Assembly (NCBI RefSeq): GCF_051020985.1
Contig: NW_027475141.1
Coordinates: 868,001 to 932,000 of the forward strand
Length of the DNA stretch: 64,000 bases
Reading direction: 5' to 3'
From: Nomia melanderi
Taxonomy: Eukaryota; Arthropoda; Insecta; Hymenoptera; Halictidae
Below the pieces are notes generated by a model that saw only the letters and a list, made by a program, of their open reading frames with translations, did no database searches and was not told the DNA's origin. Below are positions 36,789-49,115 of the stretch, one piece after another. A program made the position numbers and the translations under genes. Every line of letters begins with the position of its first letter. Position 1 is the stretch's first letter.

Positions 36789-37313
36789 GAGATATCACCA
36801 GATATATATTGGATTTTTCCCTGACCCTGAGTGTTCGGCCCCATGAGACGCTGGTTTTCTCGGCCCCTGGTGGTCCGAGGTCGTTCCCGCTGCACAGACT
36901 CATGTGCCAGGGCCTCCTGCAGATAATTCACTTTGGTTGATTGCGCTATCTCTAGTAGCACCCGAGATATCACCAGATATATATTGGATTTTTCCCTGAC
37001 CCTGAGTGTCCGGCTCCATGAGACGGTGGTTTTCTCGGCCCCTGGTTGTCCGAGGTCGTTCCCTCTGCACAGACTCATGCGCCAGGGCCTCCTGCAGATA
37101 ATTCACTTTGGTTTATTGCGCTTTCTCTAATAGCACCCGAGATATCACCAGATATATATTGGATTTTCCCCTGACCCTGAGTGTCCGGCCCCATGAGACG
37201 GTGGTTTTCTCGGCCCCTGGTGGTCCGAGGTCGTTCCCGCTGCACAGCTTCATGCGCCAGGGCCTCCTACAGATAATGCACTTTGATTTATTGCGCTATC
37301 TGTAATAGCACCC
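36789..37313 (+). repeat. 3-monomer repeat copy 1 (525 bp)
   Basis: Contains GGTTGATTGCGCTATCTCTAG, then CCGGCTCCATGAG with GGTTGTCCGAGG. Related pairs are at ~35.05-35.39 and ~41.16-41.5 kb. Confidence 0.8.
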
Positions 37314-37640
37314 GAGATATCACCAGATATATATTGGATTTTTCCCTGACCCTGAGTGTTCGGCCACATGAGACGGTGGTTTTCTCGGCCCCTGCTGGTC
37401 CGAGGTCGTTCCCGCTGCACAGACTCATGCTCCAGGGCCTCCTGCTGATAATTCACTTTGGTTGATTGCGCTATCTCTAGTAGCACCCGAGATATCACCA
37501 GATATATATTGGATTTTTCCCTGACCCTGAGTGTCCGGCTCCATGAGACGGTGGTTTTCTCGGCCCCTGGTTGTCCGAGGTCGTTCCCGCTGCACAGACT
37601 CATGCTCCAGGGCCTCCTGCAGATAATTCACTTTGATTTA
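37314..37640 (+). repeat. 3-monomer repeat, partial copy 2
   Basis: Repeats the first two units of the preceding segment at 525 bp, with CATGCTCCAGGGCC in both units. Confidence 0.78.
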
Positions 37641-37996
37641 ACGCGCTATCTCTAATAGCACCCGAGATATCACCATATATATATTGGATTTTCCCCTGAC
37701 CCTGAGTGTCCGGCCCTATGAGACGGTGGTTTTCTCGGCCCCTGGTGGTCCGAGTTCGTTCCCGCTGCACAGATTCATGCGCCAGGGCCTCCTACAGACA
37801 ATGCAGTTTGATTTATTGCGCTATCTGTAATAGCACCCGAGATATCACCAGATATATATTGTATTTTTCCCAGACCCTGAGTGTCCGGCCCCATGAGACG
37901 GTGGTTTTCACGGCCCCTGGTGGTCCGAGGTCTCTCCCGCTGCACAGATTCATGCGACAGGGCCTGCTGCAGATAATTCACTTTGGTTTATTGCGC
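37567..37996 (+). repeat. Segment duplicated at +1,924 bp, copy 1
   Basis: Shares with 39,491-39,920: ATTTAACGCGCTATC, CACCATATATATATTGG, GGCCCTATGAGAC, GAGTTCGTTCCC, ATTGTATTTTTCCCAG and TTTTCACGGCCCC. Confidence 0.85.
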
Positions 37997-38362
37997 TATG
38001 TCTAATACCACCCGAGATATCACCAGATATATATTGGTTTTTCCCCTGACCCTGAGTGTCCGGCCCCATGAGACGGTGGTTTTCTCGGACCCTGGTGTCC
38101 GAGGACGTTCCCGCTGCACAGATTCATGCGCCCGGGCCTCCTGCAGATAATTCACATTGGTTTATTGCGCTATCTCTAATGGCACTCGAGATATCACCAG
38201 ATATATAATGGATTTTTCTCTGACCCTGAGTGTCCGGCCCCATGAGACGGTGGTTTTCTCGGCCCCTGGTGGTCCGAGGTCGTTCCCGCTGCACAGATTT
38301 CTGCGCCAGGGCCCCCTGTAGATAATTCACTTTGGTTTATTGCGCTATCTCTACTAGCACCC

Positions 38363-38537
38363 GAGATATCACCAGATATATGCTGGATTTTTACATGACC
38401 TTGGGTGACGGATTCCGAATGTCTGTAATTTTCTCGGCCCCTGGTGGTCCGATGTAGTTCCTGCTCCACAGATTCATTCGCCAGTGCCTCCTACAGACAA
38501 TGCACTTTGATTTATTGCGCTATCTCTAATAGCACCC
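38363..38537 (+). repeat. Type B monomer, GATTCCGAATGTC form
   Basis: Related to 33,641 (preceded by TCTACTAGCACC) but with GAATGTCTG and CTGCTCCACAG. It stands directly before another type B unit, the only back-to-back pair of full type B units in the window. Confidence 0.88.
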
Positions 38538-38712
38538 GAGAAAGCACCATATATATGCTGGATTTTTACATGACTTTGGGTGACGGATACCGAAAATCTG
38601 TAATTTTCTCGGCCCCTGGTGGTCCGATGTCGTTCCTGCTGCACAGGTTCATGCGCCAGGGCCTCCTACGGACAATGCACTTTGATTTATTGCGCTATCT
38701 CTAATAGGATCC
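38538..38712 (+). repeat. Type B monomer, GAGAAAGCACC form
   Basis: Second of the adjacent pair. The hybrid unit that separates these two types in the HOR at 33.5-34.9 kb is missing here, consistent with a one-monomer deletion. Confidence 0.88.
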
Positions 38713-39490
38713 GAGATATCACCAGATATATATTGGATTTTTCACCGACCCTGAGTGCCCGGCCCCATGAGACGGTGGTTTTCTCGGACCCTGGTGATCC
38801 GAGGTCGTTCCCGCTGCACAGATGCATGCGCCAGGGCCTCCTGCAGATAATTCACTTAGGTTTATTGCGCTATCTCAAATAGCACCCGAGATATCACCAG
38901 ATATATATTGGATTTTTCCCTGACCCTGAGTGTCTGGCTCCATGAGACGGTGGTTTTCTCGGCCCCTGGTGGTCCGAGGTCGTTCCCGCTGCACAGACTC
39001 ATGCGCCAGTTCCTACTGCAGATAATTCACTTTGGTTGATTGCGCTATCTCTAGTAGCACCCGAGATATCACCAGATATATATTGGACTTTCCCCTGACC
39101 CTGATTGTCCGGCCCCATGAGACGGTGGTTTTCTCGGCCCCTGGTGGTCCGAGGTCGTTCCCGCTGACCAGATTCAGGCGCCAGGTCCTCCTGCAGACAA
39201 TGCACTTTGATTTATTGCGCTATCTGTATTAGCACCCGAGATATCACCAGATATATATTGGATTTTTCCCTGACCCTGAGTGTCCGGCCCCATGAGACTG
39301 TGGATTTCTCGGCCCCTGGTGTTCCGAGGTCGTTCCCGCTGCCCAGATTCATGCGCCAGGACATCCTACAGACAATGCACTTTGATTTATTGCGCTAACT
39401 GTAATAGCAGCCGAGATATCACCAGATATATATTGGATTTTTCCCTGACCCTCAGTGTCCGGCCCCATGAGACGATGGTTTTCTCGGCCC

Positions 39491-39920
39491 CTGGTTGTCC
39501 GAGGTCGTTCCCGCTGCACAGACTCATGCTCCAGGGCCTCCTGCAGATAATTCACTTTGATTTAACGCGCTATCTCTAATAGCACCCGAGATATCACCAT
39601 ATATATATTGGATTTTCCCCTGACCCTGAGTGTCCGGCCCTATGAGACAGTGGTTTTCTCGGCCCCTGGTGGTCCGAGTTCGTTCCCGCTGCACAGATTC
39701 ATGCGCCAGGGCCTCCTACAGACAATGCAGTTTGATTTATTGCGCTATCTGTAATAGCACCCGAGATATCACCAGATATATATTGTATTTTTCCCAGACC
39801 CTGAGTGTCCGGCCCCATGAGACGGTGGTTTTCACGGCCCCTGGTGGTCCGAGGTCTCTCCCGCTGCACAGATTCATGCGACAGGGCCTGCTGCAGATAA
39901 TTCACTTTGGTTTATTGCGC
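39491..39920 (+). repeat. Segment duplicated at +1,924 bp, copy 2
   Basis: 11-monomer displacement of the segment at 37,567. It carries one extra change, ATGAGACAGTGG. Confidence 0.85.
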
Positions 39921-40020
39921 ATTCTCTAATAGCACCCGAGATATCACCAGATATATATTGGATTTTCCCCTGACCCAGAGTGTCCGGCCCAATGAGACGG
40001 TGGTTTTCTCGGCCCCTGGT

Positions 40021-40405
40021 GGTCCGAGGGCGTTCCCGCTGCACGGATTCATGCGCCACGGTCTTCTACAGACAATGCACTTTGATTTATTGCGCTATCT
40101 GTAATAGCACCCGAGATATCACCAGATATATATTGGATTTTCCCCTGACCCTGAGTGTCCGGCCCCATGAGACGGTGGTTTTCTCGGCTCCTGGTGGTCC
40201 GAGGTCGTTCCCGCTGGCCAGATTCATGCACCTGGGCCTCCGACAGACAATGCACTTTGATTTGTTGCGCTATCTGTAATAGCACCCAAGATATCACCAG
40301 ATATATATTGGATTTTTCCCTGACCCTGAGTGTCCGGCCCCATGAGACGGTGGTTTTCCCGGCCCCTGGAGGTCCGAGGTCGTTCCCGCTGCACAGATTC
40401 ATGCG
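40021..40405 (+). repeat. Segment duplicated at +1,751 bp, copy 1
   Basis: Shares GAGGGCGTTCCC, CACGGTCTTCTAC, CTCGGCTCCTGG, GCACCTGGGCCTCCGAC and TTTTCCCGGCCCCTGGAGG with 41,772-42,156. Confidence 0.85.
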
Positions 40406-40462
40406 CCAGGGTCTCCTGCAGATAATTCACTTTGCTTTATTGCGCTATCTCTAATAGCACCC

Positions 40463-40664
40463 GAGATATCACCAGATATATATTGGATTTTCCCCTGACC
40501 CTGAGTGTCCAGCCCCATGAGACGGTGGTTTTCCCGGCCCCTGGAGGTCCGAGGTCGATCTCGCTGGCCAGATTCATGCGCCAGGGCCTCCTGCAGACAA
40601 TGCACTTTGATTTGTTGCGCTATCTGTAATAGCACCCGAAATATCACCAGATATATATTGGATT
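40463..40664 (+). repeat. 350-bp repeat, copy 1
   Basis: GTGTCCAGCCCC, CCTGGAGGTCCGAGG, GATCTCGCTGGCC and GATTTGTTGCGC occur together here and again at 40,813-41,014. Confidence 0.82.
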
Positions 40665-40812
40665 TTTCCCTGACCAAGAGTTTCCGGCCCCATGAGACGG
40701 TGGTTGTCTCGGACCCTGGTGGTCCGGGGTCGTACCCGCTGCACAGACTCATGCGCCAGGGCCTCCTGCAGATAAATCACTTTGGTTTATTGCGCTATCT
40801 CTAGTAGCACCC

Positions 40813-41014
40813 GAGATATCACCAGATATATATTGGATTTTCCCCTGACCCTGAGTGTCCAGCCCCATGAGACGGTGGTTTTCCCGGCCCCTGGAGGTCC
40901 GAGGTCGATCTCGCTGGCCAGATTCATGCGCCAGGGCCTCCTGCAGACAATGCACTTTGATTTGTTGCGCTATCTGTAATAGCACCCGAAATATCACCAG
41001 ATATATATTGGATT
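40813..41014 (+). repeat. 350-bp repeat, copy 2
   Basis: Same private markers as 40,463-40,664. The unit between the two copies carries the private changes GACCAAGAGTTTCCGG and GGTCCGGGGTCGTACC. Confidence 0.82.
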
Positions 41015-41771
41015 TTTCCCTGACCCTGAGTGTCCGGCCCCATGAGACGGTGGTTTTCTCGGCCCCTGGTGGTCCGAGGACGTTCCCGCTGCACAGACTC
41101 ATGCGCCAGGGCCTCCTACAGACAATGCAAATTGATTTATTGCGCTATCTGTAATAGCACCCGAGATATCACCAGATATATATTGGATTTTTCCCTGACC
41201 CTGAGTGTCCGGCCCGATGAAACGGTGGTTTTCTCGGCCCCTGGTGGTCCGAGGTCGTTCCCGCTGTACAGACTCATGCGGCAGGGCCTCCTGCAGATAA
41301 TTCACTTTGGTTGATTGCGCTATCTCTAGTACCACCCGAGATATCACCAGATATATATTGGATTTTTCCCTGACCCTGAGTGTCCGGCTCCATGAGACGG
41401 TGGTTTTCTCGGCCCCTGGTTGTCCGAGGTCGTTCCCTCTGCACAGACTCATTTGCCAGGGCCTCCTGCAGATAATTCACTTTGGTTTATTGCGCTTTCT
41501 CTAATAGCACCCGAGATATCACCAGATATATATTGGATTTTCCCCTGACCCAGAGTGTCCGGCCCAATGAGACGGTGGTTTTCTCGGCCCCTGATGGTCC
41601 GAGCTCGTTCCCGCTACACAGATGCATGCGCCAGGGCCTCCTGCAGGATAATTCACTTTGGTTTATTGTGCTATCTCTAATAGCACCCGAGATATCACCA
41701 GATATATATTGGATTTTTCCCTGACCCTGAGTGTCCGGCCCCATGAGACGGTGTTTTTCTCGGCCCCTGGT

Positions 41772-42156
41772 GGTCCGAGGGCGTTCCCGCTGCACAGATT
41801 CATGCGCCACGGTCTTCTACAGACAATGCACTTTGATTTATTGCGCTATCTGTAATAGCACCCGAGATATCACCAGATATATATTGGATTTTCCCCTGAC
41901 CCTGAGTGTCCGGCCCCATGAGACGGTGGTTTTCTCGGCTCCTGGTGGTCCGAGGTCGTTCCCGCTGGCCAGATTCATGCACCTGGGCCTCCGACAGACA
42001 ATGCACTTTGATTTGTTGCGCTATCTGTAATAGCACCCAAGATATCACCAGATATATATTGGATTTTTCCCTGACCCTGAGTGTCCGGCCCCATGAGACG
42101 GTGGTTTTCCCGGCCCCTGGAGGTCCGAGGTCGTTCCCGCTGCACACATTCATGCG
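41772..42156 (+). repeat. Segment duplicated at +1,751 bp, copy 2
   Basis: 10-monomer displacement of 40,021-40,405. It leaves the shared sequence at GCTGCACACATTC and enters the ATAATGG / CCAAGAGACG units. Confidence 0.85.
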
Positions 42157-42213
42157 CCCGGGCCTCCTGCAGATAATTCACATTGGTTTATTGCGCTATC
42201 TCTAATGGCACTC

Positions 42214-43088
42214 GAGATATCACCAGATATATAATGGATTTCTCCCTGACCCTGACAGTCCGGCCCCAAGAGACGATGGTTTTCTCGGCCCCTGGTGGTC
42301 CGAGGTCGTTCCCGCTGCACAGATTCCTGCGCTAGGGCCCACTGCAGATAATTCACTTTGGTTTATTGCGCTATCGCTAATAGCACCCGAGATATCACCA
42401 GATATATAATGGATTTTTCCCTGACCCTGAGTGTCCGGTCCCATGTGTCGGTGGTTTTCTCGGCCCCTGGTGATCCGAGGTCGTTCCCGCTGCACACATT
42501 CATGCGCCCGGGCCTCCTGCAGATAATTCACTTTGGTTTATTGCGCTATCTCTAATGGCACTGGAGATATCACCAGATATATAATGGATTTCTCCCTGAC
42601 CCTGACAGTCCGGCCCCAAGAGACGATGGTTTTCTCGGCCCCTGGTGGTCCGATGTCGTTCCAGCTGCACAGATTCATGCGCAAGGGCCTCCTACGGACA
42701 ATGCACTTTGATTTATTTCGCTATCTCTAATAGCACCCGAGATATCACCAGATAAATATTTGATTTTTCCCTGACCCTGAGTGTCCGGCCCCATGTGACG
42801 GTGGCTTTCTCGGCCCCTGGTGGTCCGAGGTCGTTCCCGCTGCACAGATGCATGCGCCATGGCCTCCTGCAGATAAATAACTTCGGTTTATCGCGCTATC
42901 TCTAATAGAACCCGAGATATCACCAGATATATAATGGATTTCTCCCTGACCCTGACAGTCCGGCCCCAAGAGACGATGGTTTTCTCGGCCCCTGGTGGTC
43001 CGATGTCGTTCCTGCTGCACAGATTCATGCGCAAGGGCCTCCTACGGGCAATGCACTTTGATTTAGTGCGCTATCTGTAAGAGCACCC
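42214..43088 (+). repeat. Alternating dimer zone (units at 42,214, 42,564 and 42,914)
   Basis: Every second unit has ATATAATGGATTTCTCCCTG and GACAGTCCGGCCCCAAGAG, exactly 350 bp apart. The partner units (42,389 and 42,739) differ from each other, so only one member of the dimer is homogenised. Confidence 0.82.
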
Positions 43089-43263
43089 GAGATATCACCA
43101 GAAATATATTGGATTTTTTCCTGACCCTGAGTGCCCGGCCCCATGTGTCGGTGGTTTTCTCGGCCCCTAGTGGTCCGAGGTCGCTCCCGCTGCACAGATT
43201 CATGCGCTAGGGCCTCCTGCAGACAATGCACTTTGATATATCGCGCTATCTCTAATGGCACCC

Positions 43264-43438
43264 AAGATATCAGCTCATACATCCTGGATTTTTACATGAC
43301 CCTGAGTGTCCGGACCCATGAGACGGTGGTTTTCTCGGCCCCTGGTGGTCCGAGGTCGTTCCCGCTGCACAGATGCATGTGCCAGGGCCTCCTGCAGATA
43401 ATTCACTTTGATTTAACGCGCTATCTCTAATAGCACCA
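43264..43438 (+). repeat. B/majority hybrid monomer
   Basis: It opens AAGATATCAGCTCATACATCC with TGGATTTTTACATGACC, then has majority CTGAGTGTCCGGACCCATG. Only the first ~37 bp are B-like or private. Confidence 0.8.
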
Positions 43439-43613
43439 GAGATATCACCAGATATATATTGGATTTTTACATGACCTTGGGTGACGGATTCCGAATATCT
43501 GTAATTTTCTCGGCCCCTGGTGGTCCGAGGTAGTTCCTGCTGCACAGATTCATGCGCCAGGGCCTCCTACGGACAATGCACTTTGATTTATTGCGCTATC
43601 TCTAATAGGACCC
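43439..43613 (+). repeat. Chimeric monomer, majority start with internal type B tract
   Basis: Majority GATATATATTGGATTTTT is followed by type B ACATGACCTTGGGTGACGG and GAATATCTGTAATTTTC. The switch point is at about position 30 of the monomer, later than in the other B forms. Confidence 0.85.
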
Positions 43614-44137
43614 GAGATATCACCAGATATATATTGGATTTTTCCCCGACCCTGAGTGTCCGGCCACATGAGACTGTAGTTTTCTCGGACCCTGGTGTCC
43701 GAGGACGTTCCCGCTGCACAGATTCATGCGCCCGGGCCTCCTGCAGATAATTCACTTTGGTTTATTGCGCTATCTCTAATAGCACCCGAGATATCACCAG
43801 ATATATATTGGATTTTTCACCGACCCTGAGTGCCCGGCCCCATGAGACGGTGGTTTTCTCGGACCCTGGTGATCCGAGGTCGATCCCGCTGCACAGATGC
43901 ATGCGCCAGGGCCTCCTACAGACAATGCACTTTGGTTTATTGCGCTATCTGTAATAGCACCCGAGATATCACCAGATATATATTGGATTTTTCCCTGAAT
44001 CTGAGTGACCGGCCCAATGAGACGGTGGTTTTCTCGGTCCCTGGTGGTCCGAGGTCGTTCCCGCTACACAGATGCATGCGCCAGGGCCTCCTGCAGATAA
44101 TTCACTTTGGTTTATTTCGCTATCTCTACTAGCACCC

Positions 44138-44312
44138 GAGATATCACCAGATATATGCTGGATTTTTACATGACCTTGGGTGACGGATTCCGAATATCTG
44201 TAATTTTCTCGGCCCCTGGTGGTCCGAGGTAGTTCCTGCAGCACAGATTCATTCGCCAGTGCCTCCTACAGACAATGCACTTTGATTTATTGCGCTATCT
44301 CTAATAGCACCC
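44138..44312 (+). repeat. Type B monomer, third copy of 33,641 form
   Basis: Offset 9,797 from 34,341. It has CTGCAGCACAG in place of CTGCTGCACAG. Confidence 0.9.
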
Positions 44313-44487
44313 GAGATATCATCAGATACATGCTGGGTTTTTACACGTCCTTGGGTGTGCGGCCCCATGTGTCGGTGGTTTTCTCGGCCCCTGGTGGTCC
44401 GAGGTCGTTGCCGCTGCACAGATTCATGCGTCAGGGCCTCCAACAGACAATGCACTTTGATTTATTGCGCTATCTGTAATAGCACCC

Positions 44488-44662
44488 GAGAAAGCACCAT
44501 ATATATGCTGGATTTTTACATGACTTTGGGTGACGGATACCGAAAATCTGTAATTTTCTCGGCCCCTGGTGGTCCGATGTCGTTCCTGCTGCACAGGTTC
44601 ATGCGCCAGGGCCTCCTACGGACAATGCACATTGATTTATTGCGCTATCTCAAATAGGACCC
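44488..44662 (+). repeat. Type B monomer, third HOR copy
   Basis: Offset 9,797 from 34,691. It ends GCTATCTCAAATAGGACC, so the common TAA is lost. Confidence 0.9.
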
Positions 44663-45362
44663 GAGATATCACCAGATATATATTGGATTTTTCCCCGACC
44701 CTGAGTGTCCGGCCACATGAGACGGTGGTTTTCTCGGCCCCTGGTGGTCCGAGGTCGTTCCCGCTGCCCAGATTCATGCGCCAGGGCCTCCTACAGACAA
44801 TGCACTTTGATTTATTGCGCTATCTGTAATAGCACCCGAGGTATCACCAGATATATATTGGATTTTTCTCTGACCCTGAGTGTCCGGCCCCATGAGACGG
44901 TGGATTTCTCGGCCCCTGGTGGTCCGAGGTCGTTCCCGCTGCACAGATTTCTGCGCCAGGGCCCCCTGTAGATAATTCACTTTGGTTTATTGCGCTATCT
45001 CTAATAGCACCCGAGATATCACCAGATATATATTGGATTTTCCGCTGACCCTGAGTGTCCGGCCCCATGAGACGGTGGTTTTTTCGGCCCCTGGAGGTCC
45101 GAGGTCGTTCCCGCTGCACAGATGCATGCGCCAGGGCCTCCTACAGACAATGCACTCTGATTTATTGCGCTATCTGTAATAGCACCCCAGATATCACCAG
45201 ATGTACATTGTATTTTTCCCCGACCCTGAGTGTCCGGCCCCATGAGACGGTGGTTTTCTCGGCCCCTGGTGGTCCGAGGTCGATCCCGCTGCACAGATTC
45301 ATTCGCCAGGGCCTCCTACAGAAAATGCAGTTTGATTTATTGCGCTATCTGTAATAGCACCC

Positions 45363-46060
45363 GAGATATCACTAGATATATATTGGATTTCCCCTGACCC
45401 TGACAGTCCGGCCCCATGAGACGGTAGTTTTCTCGGCCCCTGGTGGTCCGAGGTCGATCCCGCCGCACAGATTCATGCGCCAGGGTCTCGTACAGAAAAT
45501 GCAGTTTGATTTATTGCGCTATCTGTAATAGCACCCGAGATATCACCAGATATATATTGTATTTTCCCCTGACCCTGAGTGTCCGGCCGCATGATATGGT
45601 GGTTTTCTAGGCCCCTGGTGGTCCGAGGTCGTTCCCGCTGCACAGATTCATATGCCAGGGCCTCCTACAGACAATGCACTTTGATTTATTGCGCTATCTC
45701 TAATAGCACTGGAGATATCACCAGATATATATTGGATTTTCCCCTGACCCTGATTGTCCGGCCCCATGTGTCGGTGGTTTTCTCGGCCCCTGGTGGTCCG
45801 AGGTCGATCCCGCTGCACAGATACATGCGCCAGGGCCTCCTACAGAAAATGCAGTTTGATTTATTGCGCTATCTGTAATAGCACCCGAGATATCACTAGA
45901 TATATATTGGATTTCCCCTGAACCTGACAGTCCGGCCCCATGAGACGGTAGTTTTCTCGGCCCCTGGTGGTCCGAGGTCGATCTCGCTGCACAGATTCAT
46001 GCGCCAGGGCCTCCTGCAGACAATGCACTTTGGTTTAATATGCTATCTCTAATCGCACCC
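45363..46060 (+). repeat. Type T monomers with 1-bp shorter units
   Basis: Units at 45,363 and 45,887 have CACTAGATATATATTGG and GGATTTCCCCTGA and are 174 bp long. Both contain ACAGTCCGGCCCC and GACGGTAGTTTTC. Confidence 0.8.
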
Positions 46061-46585
46061 GAGATATCACCAGATATATATTGGATTTATCCCTGACCCT
46101 GACAGTCCGACCCAATGAGACGGTGGTTTTCTCGGCCCCTGGTGGTCCGAGGTCGATCTCGCTGCACAGATTCATGCGCCAGGGCCTCCTGCAGACAATG
46201 CACTTTGGTTTAATATGCTATCGCTAATCGCACCCGAGATATCACCAGATATATATTGGATTTTTCCCTGACCCTGAGTGTCCGGCCCCATGAGACGGTA
46301 GTTTTCTCGGCCGCTAGTGGTCCGAGGTCGATCCCGCTGCACAGATACATGCGCCAGGGCCTCCTACAGAAAATGCAGTTTGATTTATTGCGCTATCTGT
46401 AATAGCACCCGAGATATCACCAGATATATATTGGATTTATCCCTGACCCTGACAGTCCGACCCAATGAGACGGTGGTTTTCTGGCCCCCTGGTGGTCGAA
46501 GGTCGTTCCCGCTGCACAGATTCATGCGCCAGGGCTTCCTGCAGACAATTCACTTTGGTTTATTGCGCTATCTGTAATAGCACGC

Positions 46586-46760
46586 GAGATATCACCAGAT
46601 ATATGCTGGATTTTTACATGACCCTGGGTGACGGATTCCGAATATCTGTAATTTTCTCGGCGCCTGGTGGTCCGAGGTCGTTCCTGCTGCACAGATTCAT
46701 TCGCCAGTGCCTCCTCCAGACAATGCACTTTGACTTATTGCGCTATTTCTAATAGCACCC
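46586..46760 (+). repeat. Type B monomer, isolated
   Basis: GATTCCGAATATC form with ACATGACCCTGGGTGACGG, CTCGGCGCCTGG and CTCCTCCAGACAATGC. It is the last B-related unit for more than 5 kb; none occurs in the 9-monomer HOR zone. Confidence 0.88.
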
Positions 46761-47540
46761 GAGATATCACCAGATATATATTGCATTTTTCCCTGGCCCT
46801 GACACTCCGGCCCCATGAGACGGTGATTTTCTCGGCCCATGGTGGTCCGAGGTCGATCCCGCTGCACAGCTTCATGCGCCAGGGCCTCCTACAGACAATG
46901 CACTTTGATTTATTGCGCTATCTCTAATAGCACCCGAGATATCACCAGATATATATTGGATTTTTCCTTGACCCTGACAGTCCGGCCCCATGTGTCGATG
47001 GTTTTCTCGGTCCCTCGTGGTCCGAGGTCGATCCCGCTGCACAGATTCATGCGACAGGGCATCCTGCAGATAATTCACTTTGGTTTATTGCGCTATCTCT
47101 AATAGCACCCGAGATATCACCAGATATATATTGGATATTTCCCTGACCCTGAGTGTCCGGCCCCATGAGACGGTAGTTTTCTCGGCCACTGGTGGTCCGA
47201 GGTCGTTCCCGCTGCACAGATTCATGTTCCAGGGCCTCCTGCAGATAATTCACCTTGGTTTATTGCGCTATCTCTAATAGCACCCGAGATATCTCCAGAT
47301 ATATATTGGAATTTTCCCTGACCCTGACAATTCGGCCCCATGAGACGGTGATTTTCTCGGCCCCTGGTGGTCCGAGGTCGATCCCGCTGCACAGATTCAT
47401 GCGCTACGGCCTCCTACAGACAATGCACTTTGATTTATTGCGCTATCTGGAATAGCACCCGAGATATCACCAGATTTATATTGGATTTTTCCCTGACCCT
47501 GTGTGTCCGACCCCATGAGACGGTGGTTTTCTCGGCCCCT

Positions 47541-48958
47541 GTGGTGCGAGGCCGTTCCCGCTGCACAGATTCATGCGCCAGGGCGTCCTGCAGACAATGC
47601 ACTTTGATTTATTTCGCTATGTCTAATAGCAACCGAGATATCACCAGATATATATTGGATTTTTCCCTGACCCTGACAGTCCGGCCCCACGAGACGGTGA
47701 TTTTCTCGACCCCTTGAGGTCCGAGGTCGATCCCGCTGCACAGATTCATGCGCCAGGGCCTCCTACAGACAATGCACTTTGATTTATTGCGTTATCTCTA
47801 TTAGCACCCGAGATATAACCAGATATATATTGGATTTTTCCTTGACCCTGACAGTCCGGCCCAATGTTTCGATGGTTTTCTCGGTCCCTCGTGGTCCGAG
47901 GTCGATCCCGCTGCACAGATTCATACGCCGAGGCCTCCTATAGATAATTCACTTTGGTTTAGTGCGCTATCTCTAATAGCACCCGAGATATCACCAGATA
48001 TATATTGGATTTATACCTGACCCTGACAGTCCGACCCCATGAGACGGTGGTTTTCTCGGCCCCTGGTGGTTCGAGGTCGTTCCCGCTGTACAGATTCATG
48101 CGCGAGGGTCTCCTGCAGACAATGCACTTTGATTTATTGCGCTATCTGTAATAGCAGCCGAGATATCTCCAGATTTATATTGGATTTTTCCCTGACCCTG
48201 TGTGTCCGACCCCATGAGACGGTGGTTTTCTCGGCCCCTGGTGGTGCGAGGCCGTTCCCGCTGCACAGATTCATGCGCCAGGGCGTCCTGCAGACAATGC
48301 ACTTTGATTTATTTCGCTATGTCTAATAGCAACCGAGATATCACCAGATATATATTGGATTTTTCCCTGACCCTGACAGTCCGGCCCTACGAGACGGTGA
48401 TTTTCTCGACCCCTTGAGGTCCGAGGTCTATCCCGCTGCACAGATTCATGCGCCAGGGCCTCCTACAGACAATGCACTTTGATTTATTGCGTTATCTCTA
48501 ATAGCACCCGAGATATAACCAGATATATATTGGATTTTTCCTTGACCCTGACAGTCCGGCCCAATGTTTCGATGGTTTTCTCGGTCCCTCGTGGTTCGAG
48601 GTCGATCCCGCTGCACAGATTCATACGCCGGGGCCTCCTATAGATAATTCACTTTGGTTTATTGCGCTATCTCTAATAGCACCCGAGATATCACCAGATA
48701 TATATTGAATTTTTCCCCGACCCTGAGTGTCCGGCCCCATGTGTCGGTGGTTTTCTCGGCCCCTCGTCGTCCGAGGTCGATCCCGCTGCACAGATTCATG
48801 CGCCAGGGCCTCCTACAGACAATGCACGTTGATTTATTGCGCTATCTGTAATAGCACCCGAGATATCACCAGATATATATTGGATTTTTCCCTGACCCTG
48901 ACAGTTCGGCCCCATGAGACGGTGATTTTCTCGGCCCCTGGTGGTCCGAGGTCGATCT
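47541..48958 (+). repeat. 9-monomer HOR zone, copy 1
   Basis: Starts at GTGGTGCGAGGCCG, which recurs at 48,241, 49,116 and 49,816: intervals 700, 875 and 700 bp. It contains AGCAACCGAG units, CTCGACCCCTTGAGG units and CAATGTTTCGATGG units in fixed order. The 1,575-bp period is thus built from related 4- and 5-monomer sub-blocks. Confidence 0.88.
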
Positions 48959-49115
48959 CGCTGCACAGATTCATGGGCCAGGGCCTCCTGCAGACAATGC
49001 ACTTTGGTTTAATATGCTATGTCTAATCGCACCCGAGATATCACCAGATATATATTGGATTTTTCCCTGACCCTGAGTGTCCTGCCCCATGAGACGGTAG
49101 TTTTCTCGGCCGCTA

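Larger units (their letters stand above)
43963..44662 (+). repeat. 4-monomer HOR copy 3, displaced by 9,797 bp
   Basis: Matches copy 2 unit by unit, including GGCCCAATGAG. Homology continues into the CCGGCCACATGAG unit that follows both. A block has been copied across ~9.8 kb (56 monomers). Confidence 0.9.

Noticed and set aside
48060..48610. RNA polymerase III B-box-like GGTTCGAGGTC
   Set aside because: It matches only 9 of 11 positions, is a minor variant of GGTCCGAGGTC, and there is no A box or cloverleaf. No tRNA or SINE origin can be supported.
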